From Parafrankia elaeagni (GTDB lineage Bacteria; Actinomycetota; Actinomycetes; Frankiales; Frankiaceae): a stretch of DNA of 64,000 bases. The translations under genes were made by a program, and so were the position numbers. This document shows, piece after piece, positions 50,413 to 59,074 of the stretch (positions are counted from its first letter, which is position 1; each line of letters opens with the position of its first letter). The notes below the pieces were generated by a model, which ran no database searches, was not told the DNA's origin, and worked only from the letters and a program-made list of their open reading frames with translations. The stretch spans positions 1 through 64,000 of the forward strand of contig NZ_KB893725.1 of the NCBI RefSeq assembly GCF_000374165.1, written 5' to 3'.

Positions 50413-50480
50413 TCCGGTACCGGACAACACAGAGCGACGACTGTCGCCCGGCCGACTCCGACCAGTACGAGATCCGTACT
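50413..50480. promoter_or_regulatory. GTAC-centred palindromes between HxlR and methyltransferase
   Basis: TCCGGTACCGGA (50413-50424) is a perfect 12-bp palindrome, and AGTACG-AGATC-CGTACT (50464-50480) has perfect 6-bp arms. GTAC cores are characteristic of HxlR-family operators, so autoregulation and control of the methyltransferase are plausible. Confidence 0.5.
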
Positions 50481-50560
50481 CGTCGGCCGACCTCCACCCG
50501 ACGCATGCTGGCTGCGTGCGCCGCCACCATCACGGACGGCGACCGACTCGAGGAGTTGGC

Positions 50561-51388
50561 ATGCCCACCACCCAGACCTCACCGGACCTGGCCGCCGTCA
50601 CGGAACGCCAGCGGCAGACCTGGTCCAGCGGGAACTTCGCGAAGGTCGCGGCCCGCATCGTGCTCAGCAGCGAGCTGCTCGCCGACGCCGCCGACCTGCA
50701 CGCCGGCTGGCGCGTGCTGGACGTCGCCTGCGGCACCGGCAACGCCGCGATCGCCGCCGCCCGCGCCGGCGCCCAGGTCGTCGGCATCGACTACGTTCCC
50801 CAGCTGCTGGCGGACGCCGAGGCACGGTCCCGCGCCGAAGGTCTCGACGCCGAGTTCCGGGTCGGCGACGTCCAGCACCTGCCGGTGCCCGACGGCAGCT
50901 TCGACGCGGTCCTCAGCGTCTTCGGCTCGATGTTCGCGCCCGACCACCGGCGCACCGCCGCCGAGATCGTGCGCGCGGCGCGCCCCGGCGGGATCGTCGG
51001 CCTCGCCTCGTGGACGCCCGACGGCTTCGTCGGGGAGATGTTCCGGGTCATCTCCACGTTCGTCCCGCCGCCGGCCGGAGTCAGTTCCCCGCTGCTGTGG
51101 GGAACCCGCCCACACCTGGACGACCTTTTCGGCAACGCGATCGCCACGGCGGAATCCGTCGAACAGACGTGTACCTTCCGCTTCGCGTCCGCCGAGGAGT
51201 TCGTCGCCTTCTTCCGCCGCTGGTACGGCCCGACCTTCAAGGCCTTCGAAGCCCTTGATCCGGCCGGGCGCGACCAGCTCGCAGCCGAGCTCACCGACCT
51301 GGCCCGCCGCTGGGACCGCTACGGCGGAAGCGAGAACGCGGTCGCCCTGCCCTCGACCTATCTCCAGACAGTCATCACCCTCCGTTAG
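50561..51388 (+). CDS. Class I SAM-dependent methyltransferase
   Basis: A 275-residue methyltransferase of the UbiE/Methyltransf_11 type. Motif I is VLDVACGTGNAAIAA (residues 52-66), motif II AQVVGIDYV and motif III QHLPVPDGSFDAVLSVFGSMFAPDH. ATG at 50561 with GAGGAG 5 nt upstream. It is expressed divergently from the HxlR regulator, suggesting joint control. The substrate (a small metabolite or antibiotic-like compound) is unknown. Confidence 0.9.
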   Translation: MPTTQTSPDLAAVTERQRQTWSSGNFAKVAARIVLSSELLADAADLHAGWRVLDVACGTGNAAIAAARAGAQVVGIDYVPQLLADAEARSRAEGLDAEFRVGDVQHLPVPDGSFDAVLSVFGSMFAPDHRRTAAEIVRAARPGGIVGLASWTPDGFVGEMFRVISTFVPPPAGVSSPLLWGTRPHLDDLFGNAIATAESVEQTCTFRFASAEEFVAFFRRWYGPTFKAFEALDPAGRDQLAAELTDLARRWDRYGGSENAVALPSTYLQTVITLR

Positions 51389-51527
51389 TCGCGTGGACGG
51401 GTCTGACCGGCCGGGTGCGTCTCCTCAAGGCCGTGCGAGGGCCTCGCCGTCCGCAGGCCGGTCAGGCGGCGGCCCAGCACCGGCCCGCAGCAGTCCGCGG
51501 CGGCCGCTGGCTCGGCCCGGTCACGCC

Positions 51528-52112
51528 TCATGGCTTCGACGCCACCACGACAAACGCCGTCTCAGCGAAGAAGAACTCGCCGGCGGCCCGCGCCGTGCAC
51601 AGCTGTTCCTGCCATTCGTCGACCTCGCTCACGGTGACCGAACCGAGACCTCGTTCGGCACTTCGACGGACCGCCGTCATCACCTCGTCCAGGCGGGCAC
51701 TCCTCGCTTCGGACAGTTCGGCGTGAACCGTCGTGAAAGCCCGTACCGATTCGAGACTCAGCGGACTCCGCCGAACCAGTCCGGCCAGCTTCCGGCCCAT
51801 CCAGGGATCAGCGGCGGCCATGTGCTCGTAGAGCACCGGCAGATCCGCATAGGTCTGCAGCACCCGGCGGGTGAGATCCCGACTCTCGACCGCTACCACT
51901 ATCGACTCGAAGTCGGTATGGCCCAGCACCGCCCGCCCGCCTGGTCGCAGAACCCGGGCGACATCACGGAGCAACGCCGACGGGTCGACCAGGCACTCGA
52001 GCACGTTGTGCGACACCACGCAGTCGCAGTGTTCCCCCCGAAAGGGCAACTCCGGAAAGGACGAGATCGACGAGGAGGCTGTGCAGCGATCCGCCCGCAT
52101 CCGAACATTCAC
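51528..52112 (-). pseudogene. Truncated SAM-dependent methyltransferase
   Basis: The 194-residue reading frame begins in mid-domain: LPFRGEHCDCVVSHNVLECL and LLRDVARVLRPGGRAVLGHT are motifs II/post-I to III of a class I methyltransferase. The SAM-binding motif I (GxGxG), about 90 residues, is missing, and the sequence upstream does not supply it in any frame I could read. The remainder, with its ETAFVVVASKP ending, is intact. Likely a decayed gene, though a small non-SAM-binding product cannot be excluded. Confidence 0.6.
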
Positions 52113-52340
52113 CCGTCACAGTCGCCCCAGTCTCGGTCAACGGCCCCGCCCAGCAGCGTCACCTTCAGGGCCTACTACCAACCCCGGCGTCGATCTGCCC
52201 ACCGGCGACATCCTCCTCGCCTCGTCCGCGACGCGCTGACCGACCCGGAAACTCTGCTGGGAGCGGCCAGCGCCGGCCGGACCTGCGGTTTGATGGAAAG
52301 GCCTCCGCGCGGAGCACGCGGGGTCTACGCTCAGCCCTCG

Positions 52341-52736
52341 ATGGCGATACGCGACAAACTTGCCTCTCGTGCCCAGCCCTATCTGGAACCCGGTGAACAG
52401 GTCCGGCAGGTGTTCAGAGCCCAGACTCGATCGCAGTTGCTGGTCGTTCTGATTCCCGTGTTCCACTTCATGATCGGCCGCCGGATCGTTGTCGTCACCG
52501 ATCGCAGCGTCACAGTGCTGCGTGCCCGGCGCCTGATGCCCAGCAGACCCACGGGCGACACACCACTGGCCCGGCTACCGCGGCGAACCCGCTTCGGTGA
52601 GATGGAAGGCGTGTTCTGGGGCAGCACGTCCGCGACGGGCGAGCAGCTGTGGATTGCCAGCCCCTTCCACAAGGACGTTGCGCAGGCGGACCGGGAACGA
52701 CACCGACCTCCTCGTCACACGCCCCCTGATCCCTGA
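52341..52736 (+). CDS. PH-like domain protein (conserved actinobacterial hypothetical)
   Basis: A 131-residue protein starting MAIRDKLASRAQPYLEPGEQ. It has a hydrophobic hairpin (LLVVLIPVFHFMIGRRIVVVTDR) and the ending FHKDVAQADR. This pattern, with the LARLPRRTRFGEMEGVFWG turn, is that of a widespread actinobacterial bacterial-PH-like family of unknown function. ATG at 52341. The C-terminal RHRPPRHTPPDP differs from the typical ending and may follow a small frame change. It is convergent with the hydrolase gene. Confidence 0.7.
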   Translation: MAIRDKLASRAQPYLEPGEQVRQVFRAQTRSQLLVVLIPVFHFMIGRRIVVVTDRSVTVLRARRLMPSRPTGDTPLARLPRRTRFGEMEGVFWGSTSATGEQLWIASPFHKDVAQADRERHRPPRHTPPDP

Positions 52737-52807
52737 CCCGCGTCAGCTGCAGGCCCGCCTGAGTCGAGAAGGTGTCACCCGGGTTGGCAGTACCCGAAGG
52801 CGCTGAC

Positions 52808-52846
52808 CGTCAGCGTCCGCAAGGGCATCCCTAGCGGACGCCGACG
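52808..52846. terminator. Convergent terminator hairpin
   Basis: CGTCAGCGTCCGC (52808-52820) pairs with 52834-52846 with a single mismatch across a 13-nt loop that itself contains GGG-CAT-CCC. It lies between the PH-like and hydrolase genes. Confidence 0.6.
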
Positions 52847-52864
52847 GCGTCATCCCTGCAGCGG

Positions 52865-53629
52865 TCAACGTGCCCCGGCCGCGACGGCATCGCCGACGAG
52901 ATGGCGGGCGAAGAAACGTTCAGCGCTGCCCATTTCGAATCTGGGCAGGTCGACATGCCGACCGGAGTTGGCGTGCAGCGTCTTCTCCGGGGAGGCTATG
53001 GTGTCGAACAGGGCGAGGCCGGCCGCGCGCGGCACGATCTCGTCGTCCCACTGGAGCAGAAACTGCACGGGGATGGTGAGGCGCGAGGCCGCATCGGTGA
53101 GGACGTCGTAGCCGACGAGGCCGAGAACGGCCGCGGTGATCCGCGGTTCGGCGGCGACCAACGGCATGCCGATCATGCTGCCGAGCGAGACGCCCCAGTA
53201 CCCCACTGGTCCGTCGGCGCCGATCCGGTCGAGGCTCTGAAGAGCGTTCAGGGTGGCCTGCCACTCGGGAACAGCCTGCGCGGCACGGACGGCGTTGTCC
53301 TGAGCGATCAGCTCGCCGACGGGCTCGCCAGCCGTCATCCGGCTACGCAGCTGCACGGCGAACTGCTCGTCCTGCGCGGTTCTCGGGCGGTCGCCGTGTC
53401 CGGGAGCGTCGATCGCCGCCGCGGCGAAACCGAATTCCGTCACATACCGGTGGGCACGGGCCAGCAGGCCGGGGGCACACTTGTGCTGACCGCCGCCGTG
53501 CCCGAGCAGTATCAGTGGGCGCGGGCCGAACGCGTCAGCCGGCGACCAGAGCACACCGGGAATGCCGTCAAGGACGAACCGACCTTCCGAAACACCGGTC
53601 GAGGTCGTCGTCTCCGAGGTGAAACGCAT
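52865..53629 (-). CDS. Alpha/beta hydrolase (dienelactone hydrolase-like)
   Basis: A 254-residue serine hydrolase. The oxyanion strand LILLGHGGGQHK, the nucleophile elbow GVSLGS, an acidic residue in LLQWDDEIVP and His in NSGRHVDLP complete a plausible triad. It could cleave an ester or lactone of an unknown compound. The ATG at 53629 follows a purine-rich GAAAGG stretch; the sequence just upstream is less GC-rich and probably carries the promoter. It is monocistronic and convergent with the PH-like gene. Confidence 0.84.
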   Translation of the reverse strand: MRFTSETTTSTGVSEGRFVLDGIPGVLWSPADAFGPRPLILLGHGGGQHKCAPGLLARAHRYVTEFGFAAAAIDAPGHGDRPRTAQDEQFAVQLRSRMTAGEPVGELIAQDNAVRAAQAVPEWQATLNALQSLDRIGADGPVGYWGVSLGSMIGMPLVAAEPRITAAVLGLVGYDVLTDAASRLTIPVQFLLQWDDEIVPRAAGLALFDTIASPEKTLHANSGRHVDLPRFEMGSAERFFARHLVGDAVAAGAR

Positions 53630-53903
53630 GAATTTTATTGCCTTTCGGGATGCCTTGGGCGCTCCCGACGGCCACCTGGGTCAGATGAACCATTCCGCGG
53701 GACGGAAGGAGAGCACCCGGTCGGATTCAGCGGTAACGGGTCTCACCTCCTCAGGCCGATTCACGGACGCTGTGACGTTACCAGAGAACAGGGGGTGCCG
53801 GGAACGATGTGCCGGGGACGAGAAACGTGTGCCGGGGACGAGAACGGTGGACCGCACCCGCAGCGTCCACAGGGCCGCCCCCACCCCCGCCGCCGACCAC
53901 CGG

Positions 53904-54980
53904 TCAGGCCGGCTCGCGGCGCGGGCGGTGCGCGAGGGGCGGTTCGACCAGACGGCCGCCGTCGGTCCAGGCCCCGGACTGCTTGACCGTGCGAAAGACC
54001 GGTGAGATCTCCAGGGTCTGGATACCGTCGAGCTGGCCGACACGGCGGGTGGTGAAGGCGTAGAGATCGGCCAGATCGCGGCAGGCGACGGAGGCCACCA
54101 GGTTGTGCCGGCCGGACCTGGCCGCGGCGAACGCGACCTCCGGCAGGTCGGCGAGCGCCTGGCCGGTCTCGTGCAGCCGTGCCGGGCTGACTCCCAGGTA
54201 GAGGTGGGCCTTCGCGTGGTAGCCGAGCCTGGTCATGGCCAGGTCCATGTCGAGGTGCATCGTGCCGCTCCGCAGCAGCGCGCCGAGCCGGCGGGTGACC
54301 CGGCCCTCGCTCATCCCCGCCGCGGCGGCCAGCTCCGCGTAGCTCGCGCGGCCGTCGCGGGCCAGTGCGGCGACGATCGCCTCGTCGGCTGGTTCCAGCG
54401 GCACGGGCCGCGGCGCGGGGACGGCGGGCGACGGGGTGGCGGCAGCACGCAGCGCGGCTGTCTCACCGGTGTCCAGATACCCGGCCAGCGCCCCCCAGTC
54501 GTCGGAGCGCTGGCCGGCGAAGTAGTGCAGCAGCACGGAGGCCTCGACGTTCAGGACATGGGTCGCGCGGGGCAGCCGGTGGGTGAGCAGGGTGTCGCGC
54601 TGCTCGGCCGACAGCGACCGGATCGCGAATGTCACCTCGGACCCGCCCGCGGACAGGACCACCCACGCGATGTCGTCGCGCCACGCCAGCGCCGCGGCCA
54701 GCGCCTCGGCGCTGTCCGGACGGCAGTGCACCCGGACGCTCCACGGGTGCTCGCCTGTCGTGGCCGGGTTCAGCACGCCGAAGATCCGCAGGATCCCGTC
54801 CCGGCGCAACGCGCCGTAGCGTCGGGCGACCGTCCGTTCGGGCAGGCGCAGCGCGGCGGCGATCCGCGCGAAGGGCGCTCTCGGCGCGAGCTGCAGGGCA
54901 CGGATGATCCGGAGGTCGTCTGGGTCGGTCACCTCGTTTCGAACCAGTGCCGTGTCGGATTCCCGCAGGACAGCCGTCAT
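53904..54980 (-). CDS. Double Lrp/AsnC-family transcriptional regulator
   Basis: A 358-residue regulator made of two Lrp/AsnC units: HTH 1 in DPDDLRIIRALQLAPRAPFA..., effector (RAM-like) part near ISPVF-type strands, then HTH 2 in LEPADEAIVAALARDGRASYAELAAAAGMSEGRV and a second effector part. The two-module Lrp form is common in actinobacteria. The ATG at 54980 is chosen; the very long frame continuing upstream to 56996 is antisense to the transporter and is not credible. It is divergent from the DHA2 transporter and therefore probably regulates it. Confidence 0.85.
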   Translation of the reverse strand: MTAVLRESDTALVRNEVTDPDDLRIIRALQLAPRAPFARIAAALRLPERTVARRYGALRRDGILRIFGVLNPATTGEHPWSVRVHCRPDSAEALAAALAWRDDIAWVVLSAGGSEVTFAIRSLSAEQRDTLLTHRLPRATHVLNVEASVLLHYFAGQRSDDWGALAGYLDTGETAALRAAATPSPAVPAPRPVPLEPADEAIVAALARDGRASYAELAAAAGMSEGRVTRRLGALLRSGTMHLDMDLAMTRLGYHAKAHLYLGVSPARLHETGQALADLPEVAFAAARSGRHNLVASVACRDLADLYAFTTRRVGQLDGIQTLEISPVFRTVKQSGAWTDGGRLVEPPLAHRPRREPA

Positions 54981-55130
54981 CACGGATGGAAATCTACACA
55001 ACGCACCCCGTCGGACGGTTCGTTCCCAGGCGGTGGGCAGAGTGGGACCGGCGTCGCGGGGCGGTCCCGCGGACGAGGCCGCCCCGGTCACGGGGCCGGC
55101 GCCCGGCCCGGAGGGGACGTGTGAGGGTCG

Positions 55131-56708
55131 ATGGAACGCAGATGGTGGACGCTGGTCGCGGTGCTGGCGTCGACGTTCATGCTCCTGCTCGACATCACGA
55201 TCGTCGTCGTGGCGTTGCCCGACATCCAGCAGGAGCTGAACACCAGCTTCAGTGACATGCAGTGGGTCGTCGACGCCTACGCGCTCACCCTCGCCGCGCT
55301 GCTGCTGACCTCCGGCTCGCTCGCCGACCGGTACGGCCGCCGACTGCTGTTCCTCATCGGCCTGGGCGTCTTCACCGCCGGCTCCGCGCTGTGCGCGGCG
55401 GCGCAGACGCCGTTGATGCTGATCGGATCCCGGGCACTGCAGGGTGTCGGCGGGGCGATCCTGTTCGCCACGTCGCTCGCGCTGCTCGCGATGAACTTCC
55501 ACGGCCGGGAGCGCGGCATCGCGTTCGGCGCGTGGGGCGCGGTCGCCGGCGTGTCGACCGCGCTCGGGCCGATCCTCGGCGGTCTGATCACCAGCGGAGT
55601 GAGCTGGCGGGGCATCTTCTGGGTGAACCTGCCGATCGGTGTGGCCGCGATCGCGATCGCGCTGCGGAAGGTGGACGAGTCGCGCGCCCCGCATGCCCAC
55701 CGGCCGGACCTGGCCGGGTTCGCGACGCTGACCTCGGGGCTGGTCGCGCTCGTCTACGGGCTGGTCCGGGCCAGTACGGACGGCTGGGGCGACGCCGGCG
55801 TGATCATCTGTCTCGTCCTGGCGGCGGTGCTCCTCATGGCATTCACCGTGGTCGAGACGCGGGTGGCGCACCCGATGTTCGACCTGTCGCTGCTGCGGAT
55901 CCCGACGTTCCTCGGCGGCTCGGTCGCCGCGTTCGCGATGAACGGCTCGCTGTACGCGATGCTGCTCTACCTGACGATCTACCTGCAGAACGACCTCGGC
56001 TACTCGGCGCTCGGGGCCGGCCTGCGGATGGTGGTCCTCTCCGCGACGGCGATGGTCGTGTCGGCCGCGGCGGGGCGGTTGTCGACAGTCGTGCCGGTCC
56101 GCTGGCTCATCGGCCCGGGCCTCGCGCTCGTCGGTGCCGGGCTGCTGCTGATGGCGGGCCTGGATGCCGGGTCCGACTGGACGCACCTCGTTCCGGGTCT
56201 CGTCGTCGCGGGCGCCGGGTCGGGTCTGGTGAACCCGCCACTGGCCTCGACGGCTGTCGGCGTCGTGCACCCGTTCCGGTCCGGCATGGCGTCGGGAGTG
56301 AACACCACGTTCCGCCAGGTCGGTATCGCGGTCGGCACCGCCGTCTACGGCTCGATCTTCACCGCCCGGCTCGCGCACGGCCTCGAAGACCGGCTCGCGG
56401 GCGTCCCGGCGCTGGCCGGGCAGACGGACCAGATCGCCGACGCGGTGCACGGCGGCGGCGCGGGCCAGGTGATCGGCGCCGCCCCGGCAGCGGCCCGGCC
56501 CGTACTGACCGACGCGATCCACGCCAGCTTCGCCGGCGCGCTGAACGACCTGCTCATCACGGCTGGCGTCCTGGCGATCCTCGGCGGTGCCCTGGCCCTC
56601 GCCCTGATCCGCGGCAAGGATTTCGCGACCGTCCCCCAGCAGGCCCCGAGGACCGGCGTGGGCCCGCCCGAGAGCGAACCACAACAGAACATCACGTCGA
56701 TCCGTTAA
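55131..56708 (+). CDS. DHA2-family MFS transporter
   Basis: A 525-residue 14-helix efflux-type transporter. It has LLLDITIVVVALPDIQQEL, WVVDAYALTLAALLLTSG, ADRYGRRLLFLIG and the motif C-like GPILGGLITSGVSWRGIF. It should export a drug or metabolite. The ATG at 55131 follows a GAGGGG-containing leader. It is divergent from the double Lrp regulator across a 150-nt promoter gap. Unlike the 47.6-kb transporter it has no long disordered tail. Confidence 0.92.
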   Translation: MERRWWTLVAVLASTFMLLLDITIVVVALPDIQQELNTSFSDMQWVVDAYALTLAALLLTSGSLADRYGRRLLFLIGLGVFTAGSALCAAAQTPLMLIGSRALQGVGGAILFATSLALLAMNFHGRERGIAFGAWGAVAGVSTALGPILGGLITSGVSWRGIFWVNLPIGVAAIAIALRKVDESRAPHAHRPDLAGFATLTSGLVALVYGLVRASTDGWGDAGVIICLVLAAVLLMAFTVVETRVAHPMFDLSLLRIPTFLGGSVAAFAMNGSLYAMLLYLTIYLQNDLGYSALGAGLRMVVLSATAMVVSAAAGRLSTVVPVRWLIGPGLALVGAGLLLMAGLDAGSDWTHLVPGLVVAGAGSGLVNPPLASTAVGVVHPFRSGMASGVNTTFRQVGIAVGTAVYGSIFTARLAHGLEDRLAGVPALAGQTDQIADAVHGGGAGQVIGAAPAAARPVLTDAIHASFAGALNDLLITAGVLAILGGALALALIRGKDFATVPQQAPRTGVGPPESEPQQNITSIR

Positions 56709-56956
56709 ATAGCTACAAAGAACCGCCAGATTGATCGATGATTGTCTCGTTGTCAACCCGAAGGGTGATCGGACTCTGTTCACATCGCAAGGTGACGCCT
56801 GTGGCGGCGATTCCGCGCACACTGAGGGCACGATGCACCCCGCAACCTGCCAGCGGATCACGAGACTCCGCGGGGAGCGGGCACACGACAGGTGCGTCAT
56901 GCTGTGGCGTCGCGGCGCGAATCCACAGCTGGCGTAAGGCGATACGAGGAGGTCAG

Positions 56957-57625
56957 GTGTCGACGCAGTCCCCGCCCCCACTGGATGCGGCGTCACACGC
57001 GGGGCCCGGTGAGCCCGTGGTGGTCCTGCCCTCGGTGGCCGACTCCCGGCTCGCGCGGCAGCTCGCGTTCATCCTGGAGATCGACAAGCTCAAGTCGGTG
57101 GTCCGGCGCAGCCGCCTCGCCGACGGCTCCCGAGCCGAGAACGATGCCGAGCACTCCTGGCATCTCGCCATGATGGCCGTGCTTCTCGGCGAGTACGCCG
57201 AGGAGGAGGTGGACACCGGCCGAGTGCTGCGCATGCTGCTCGTTCACGACCTCGTGGAGATCTACGCCGGGGACACCTTCGTCTACGACGCCACGGCCAT
57301 CGCCGAGCAGGAGGCCCGGGAGCGGGCGGCGGCCGACCGGCTGTTCCCCCAGCTTCCCCGCGACCAGGCGGTCCAGCTCCGCTCGCTGTGGGAGGAGTTC
57401 GAGGCCCGCCGCACCCCGGACGCGCGCTTCGCCCGGGCGTTGGACCGCCTCCAGCCCCTGATCCTGAACTACGCGACGGGCGGCGGAAGCTGGCTGGCGC
57501 ACGGGGTACGCGCCGAGGACGTCCTGGCACACCAGCGGGTCGTCTCCGAGGGCTCGCAAGCCCTGTGGGAGTACATCACCCACCTGGTGGGTGACGCCGT
57601 CCGCCGCGGGTACCTGGCGGCCTAG
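56957..57625 (+). CDS. HD-domain phosphohydrolase (YfbR-like)
   Basis: A 222-residue HD-domain protein related to the YfbR/HDDC2 5'-deoxynucleotidase group. Metal ligands are seen in AEHSWHLAMM (His66) and LVHDLVEIYAGD (His97, Asp98, Glu101), with a later Asp in RALDRLQPL. It probably removes phosphate from a deoxynucleotide or a related monophosphate. GTG at 56957 with a GAGGAGG site 4 nt upstream; the 248-nt region before it is less GC-rich and non-coding. It is convergent with the helicase operon. Confidence 0.86.
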   Translation: MSTQSPPPLDAASHAGPGEPVVVLPSVADSRLARQLAFILEIDKLKSVVRRSRLADGSRAENDAEHSWHLAMMAVLLGEYAEEEVDTGRVLRMLLVHDLVEIYAGDTFVYDATAIAEQEARERAAADRLFPQLPRDQAVQLRSLWEEFEARRTPDARFARALDRLQPLILNYATGGGSWLAHGVRAEDVLAHQRVVSEGSQALWEYITHLVGDAVRRGYLAA

Positions 57626-57675
57626 CCACGCCGAACACAGGCGGTGGGCCGACGCCGGCCGCACGGCGCCACCTG

Positions 57676-57723
57676 GTGCTGTGCGGCCGCGGAGCGCGCG
57701 TGCTGTGCGGCCGCGGAGCGCGC
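57676..57723. repeat. 24-bp tandem repeat, two perfect copies
   Basis: The 24-bp unit at 57676-57699 is repeated exactly at 57700-57723, ending one base before the helicase stop codon (57725-57727). Confidence 0.9.
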
Positions 57724-57724
57724 G

Positions 57725-59074
57725 TCAGGCCTGGACGCGGCTGGACGCCAGATGAGCGAGAACAGCCTGGTTGGCGGCCCAGCCGTCCGGGAACCGAACC
57801 GGCTCCCCGAGGTGCACGGGATCGCTGGTGGGGTGGGCGTCGAGCAGGTCCCGGATGCCGGCCCGGGCGACGACCAGGCAGGCCTGCCGATGCCGGGAGG
57901 CCAGGACGCACAGCCGGCCGGCTTCCAGGTGGAAGGCGGTGGCGTCGCGCCGGCCGGAGAGCGGATGCAGGATCACGGTGACCTCGTACTCCCGGCCCTG
58001 CAGGCGGTTGGCGGTGTCCACCACGATCCGGTCGTCGCCGAGAGCCGCGCGGATGGCCACCACCTGATCCCGGTGGGCGGCTCCGACCGCGACCCGGTCC
58101 GCGGTGACCAGGGTCTCCTCGCCACCGGATCGGGCGACCGTGCCCCGCTCGAGAACCCGTCGGGTGAGGGCCGCGACGGCCGCGACGGCTTCGGCGTCCG
58201 TGCGCACGGTGTGGCGGGCGGGGAGTTCGAGCAGCCCCCAGCCGGTGCCCGCGGCGATGTCGAGGACCTCGTCCACCGGCCGGTCGCCCCGCCCGGGGAG
58301 CACCAGGCCACGTTCCCCGAGGTCGGTGCCTGTCCGGAACCCGGTGAACGGGTAGAAGGCGTCGGCGACCACGGCCTGGGCGGTGCGCGGCAGGCGCCAC
58401 GACACCGGCAGGCGGTGCACCGGCAGGTCGGGGTTGGTTCGCTGCAGTACGGCGACGGCGCTCTGCATCGGGTTCCAGACCAGGCCGTGCCAGCGGTCGT
58501 TGGTGACCGTGGAGAACGGGTCGAGCTGACCCGGGTCGCCGACGAACAGTGCCCGTTCGAACCGGGAGGCCATGGCCAGCAGCGTGTCCGACCGCATCTG
58601 GTACGCCTCGTCGATGATCGCCCAGGGCCACGTCCCGTCCCGGACGTACGTCCATTTCGCCGCTGTCGAGATGGTCACGGCCGGTTCGCCGAGTCCACCG
58701 ACGTCGCTCGCGGTGACCACGTTCGTGAGCTCCGCCAGGCGGGGGGACGGGACGTAGCCGGCGCGGCCGAGGCGTCCGATCCGGGCGCCGGGCAGCTCCG
58801 CGGCAAAGCGCGCCGACAACCGCTCGACGAGGTCGTCGACCTGTTCGTTGGTCTGGGCGACGATCATCAGCGGTTCGCCGGAGGCGGCGAGGACAGCGGC
58901 GGTCCGGACTACGAGGGTCGACTTCCCGGCACCGGGCGGCGAGTCGACGATGACGCCACGGTGACACCCCGACGCCAGATCGTCCAGGATCCCGCGGATG
59001 GCCTGCTCGGCCTCGGCGGCCGCCGAACGGCCGGCCGCCGCCGAGCGCCCAGGCCCGGCGGAGAGGGTCGTCAT
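57725..59074 (-). CDS. SF1-type ATPase/helicase (AAA_19/Dna2-like)
   Basis: A 449-residue P-loop ATPase. Motif I is SPPGAGKST (residues 45-53, Ser in place of the usual first Gly), the DExx box is IIDEAYQ, motif III is GDPGQLDPF, and later motifs are SWRLPRTAQ (motif IV/R-finger region) and DTANRLQGREYEV (motif V). This fits superfamily 1 helicases, a compact Dna2/UPF1-like type without long insertions. ATG at 59074, overlapping the upstream gene by 4 nt. It is the last gene of an operon with a nuclease and an unknown protein, and probably unwinds or translocates on DNA for that complex. Confidence 0.86.
   Translation of the reverse strand: MTTLSAGPGRSAAAGRSAAAEAEQAIRGILDDLASGCHRGVIVDSPPGAGKSTLVVRTAAVLAASGEPLMIVAQTNEQVDDLVERLSARFAAELPGARIGRLGRAGYVPSPRLAELTNVVTASDVGGLGEPAVTISTAAKWTYVRDGTWPWAIIDEAYQMRSDTLLAMASRFERALFVGDPGQLDPFSTVTNDRWHGLVWNPMQSAVAVLQRTNPDLPVHRLPVSWRLPRTAQAVVADAFYPFTGFRTGTDLGERGLVLPGRGDRPVDEVLDIAAGTGWGLLELPARHTVRTDAEAVAAVAALTRRVLERGTVARSGGEETLVTADRVAVGAAHRDQVVAIRAALGDDRIVVDTANRLQGREYEVTVILHPLSGRRDATAFHLEAGRLCVLASRHRQACLVVARAGIRDLLDAHPTSDPVHLGEPVRFPDGWAANQAVLAHLASSRVQA

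Noticed and set aside
50505-52736. A 743-residue plus-strand open frame
   Set aside because: It is out of frame with the methyltransferase and antisense to the truncated methyltransferase. Only its last 131 residues (PH-like protein) are credible.
53904-56996. A 1030-residue open frame on the minus strand
   Set aside because: Only the part below 54980 codes (double Lrp regulator). The rest is antisense to a clear MFS transporter and has Arg/His/Gln-rich shadow composition.
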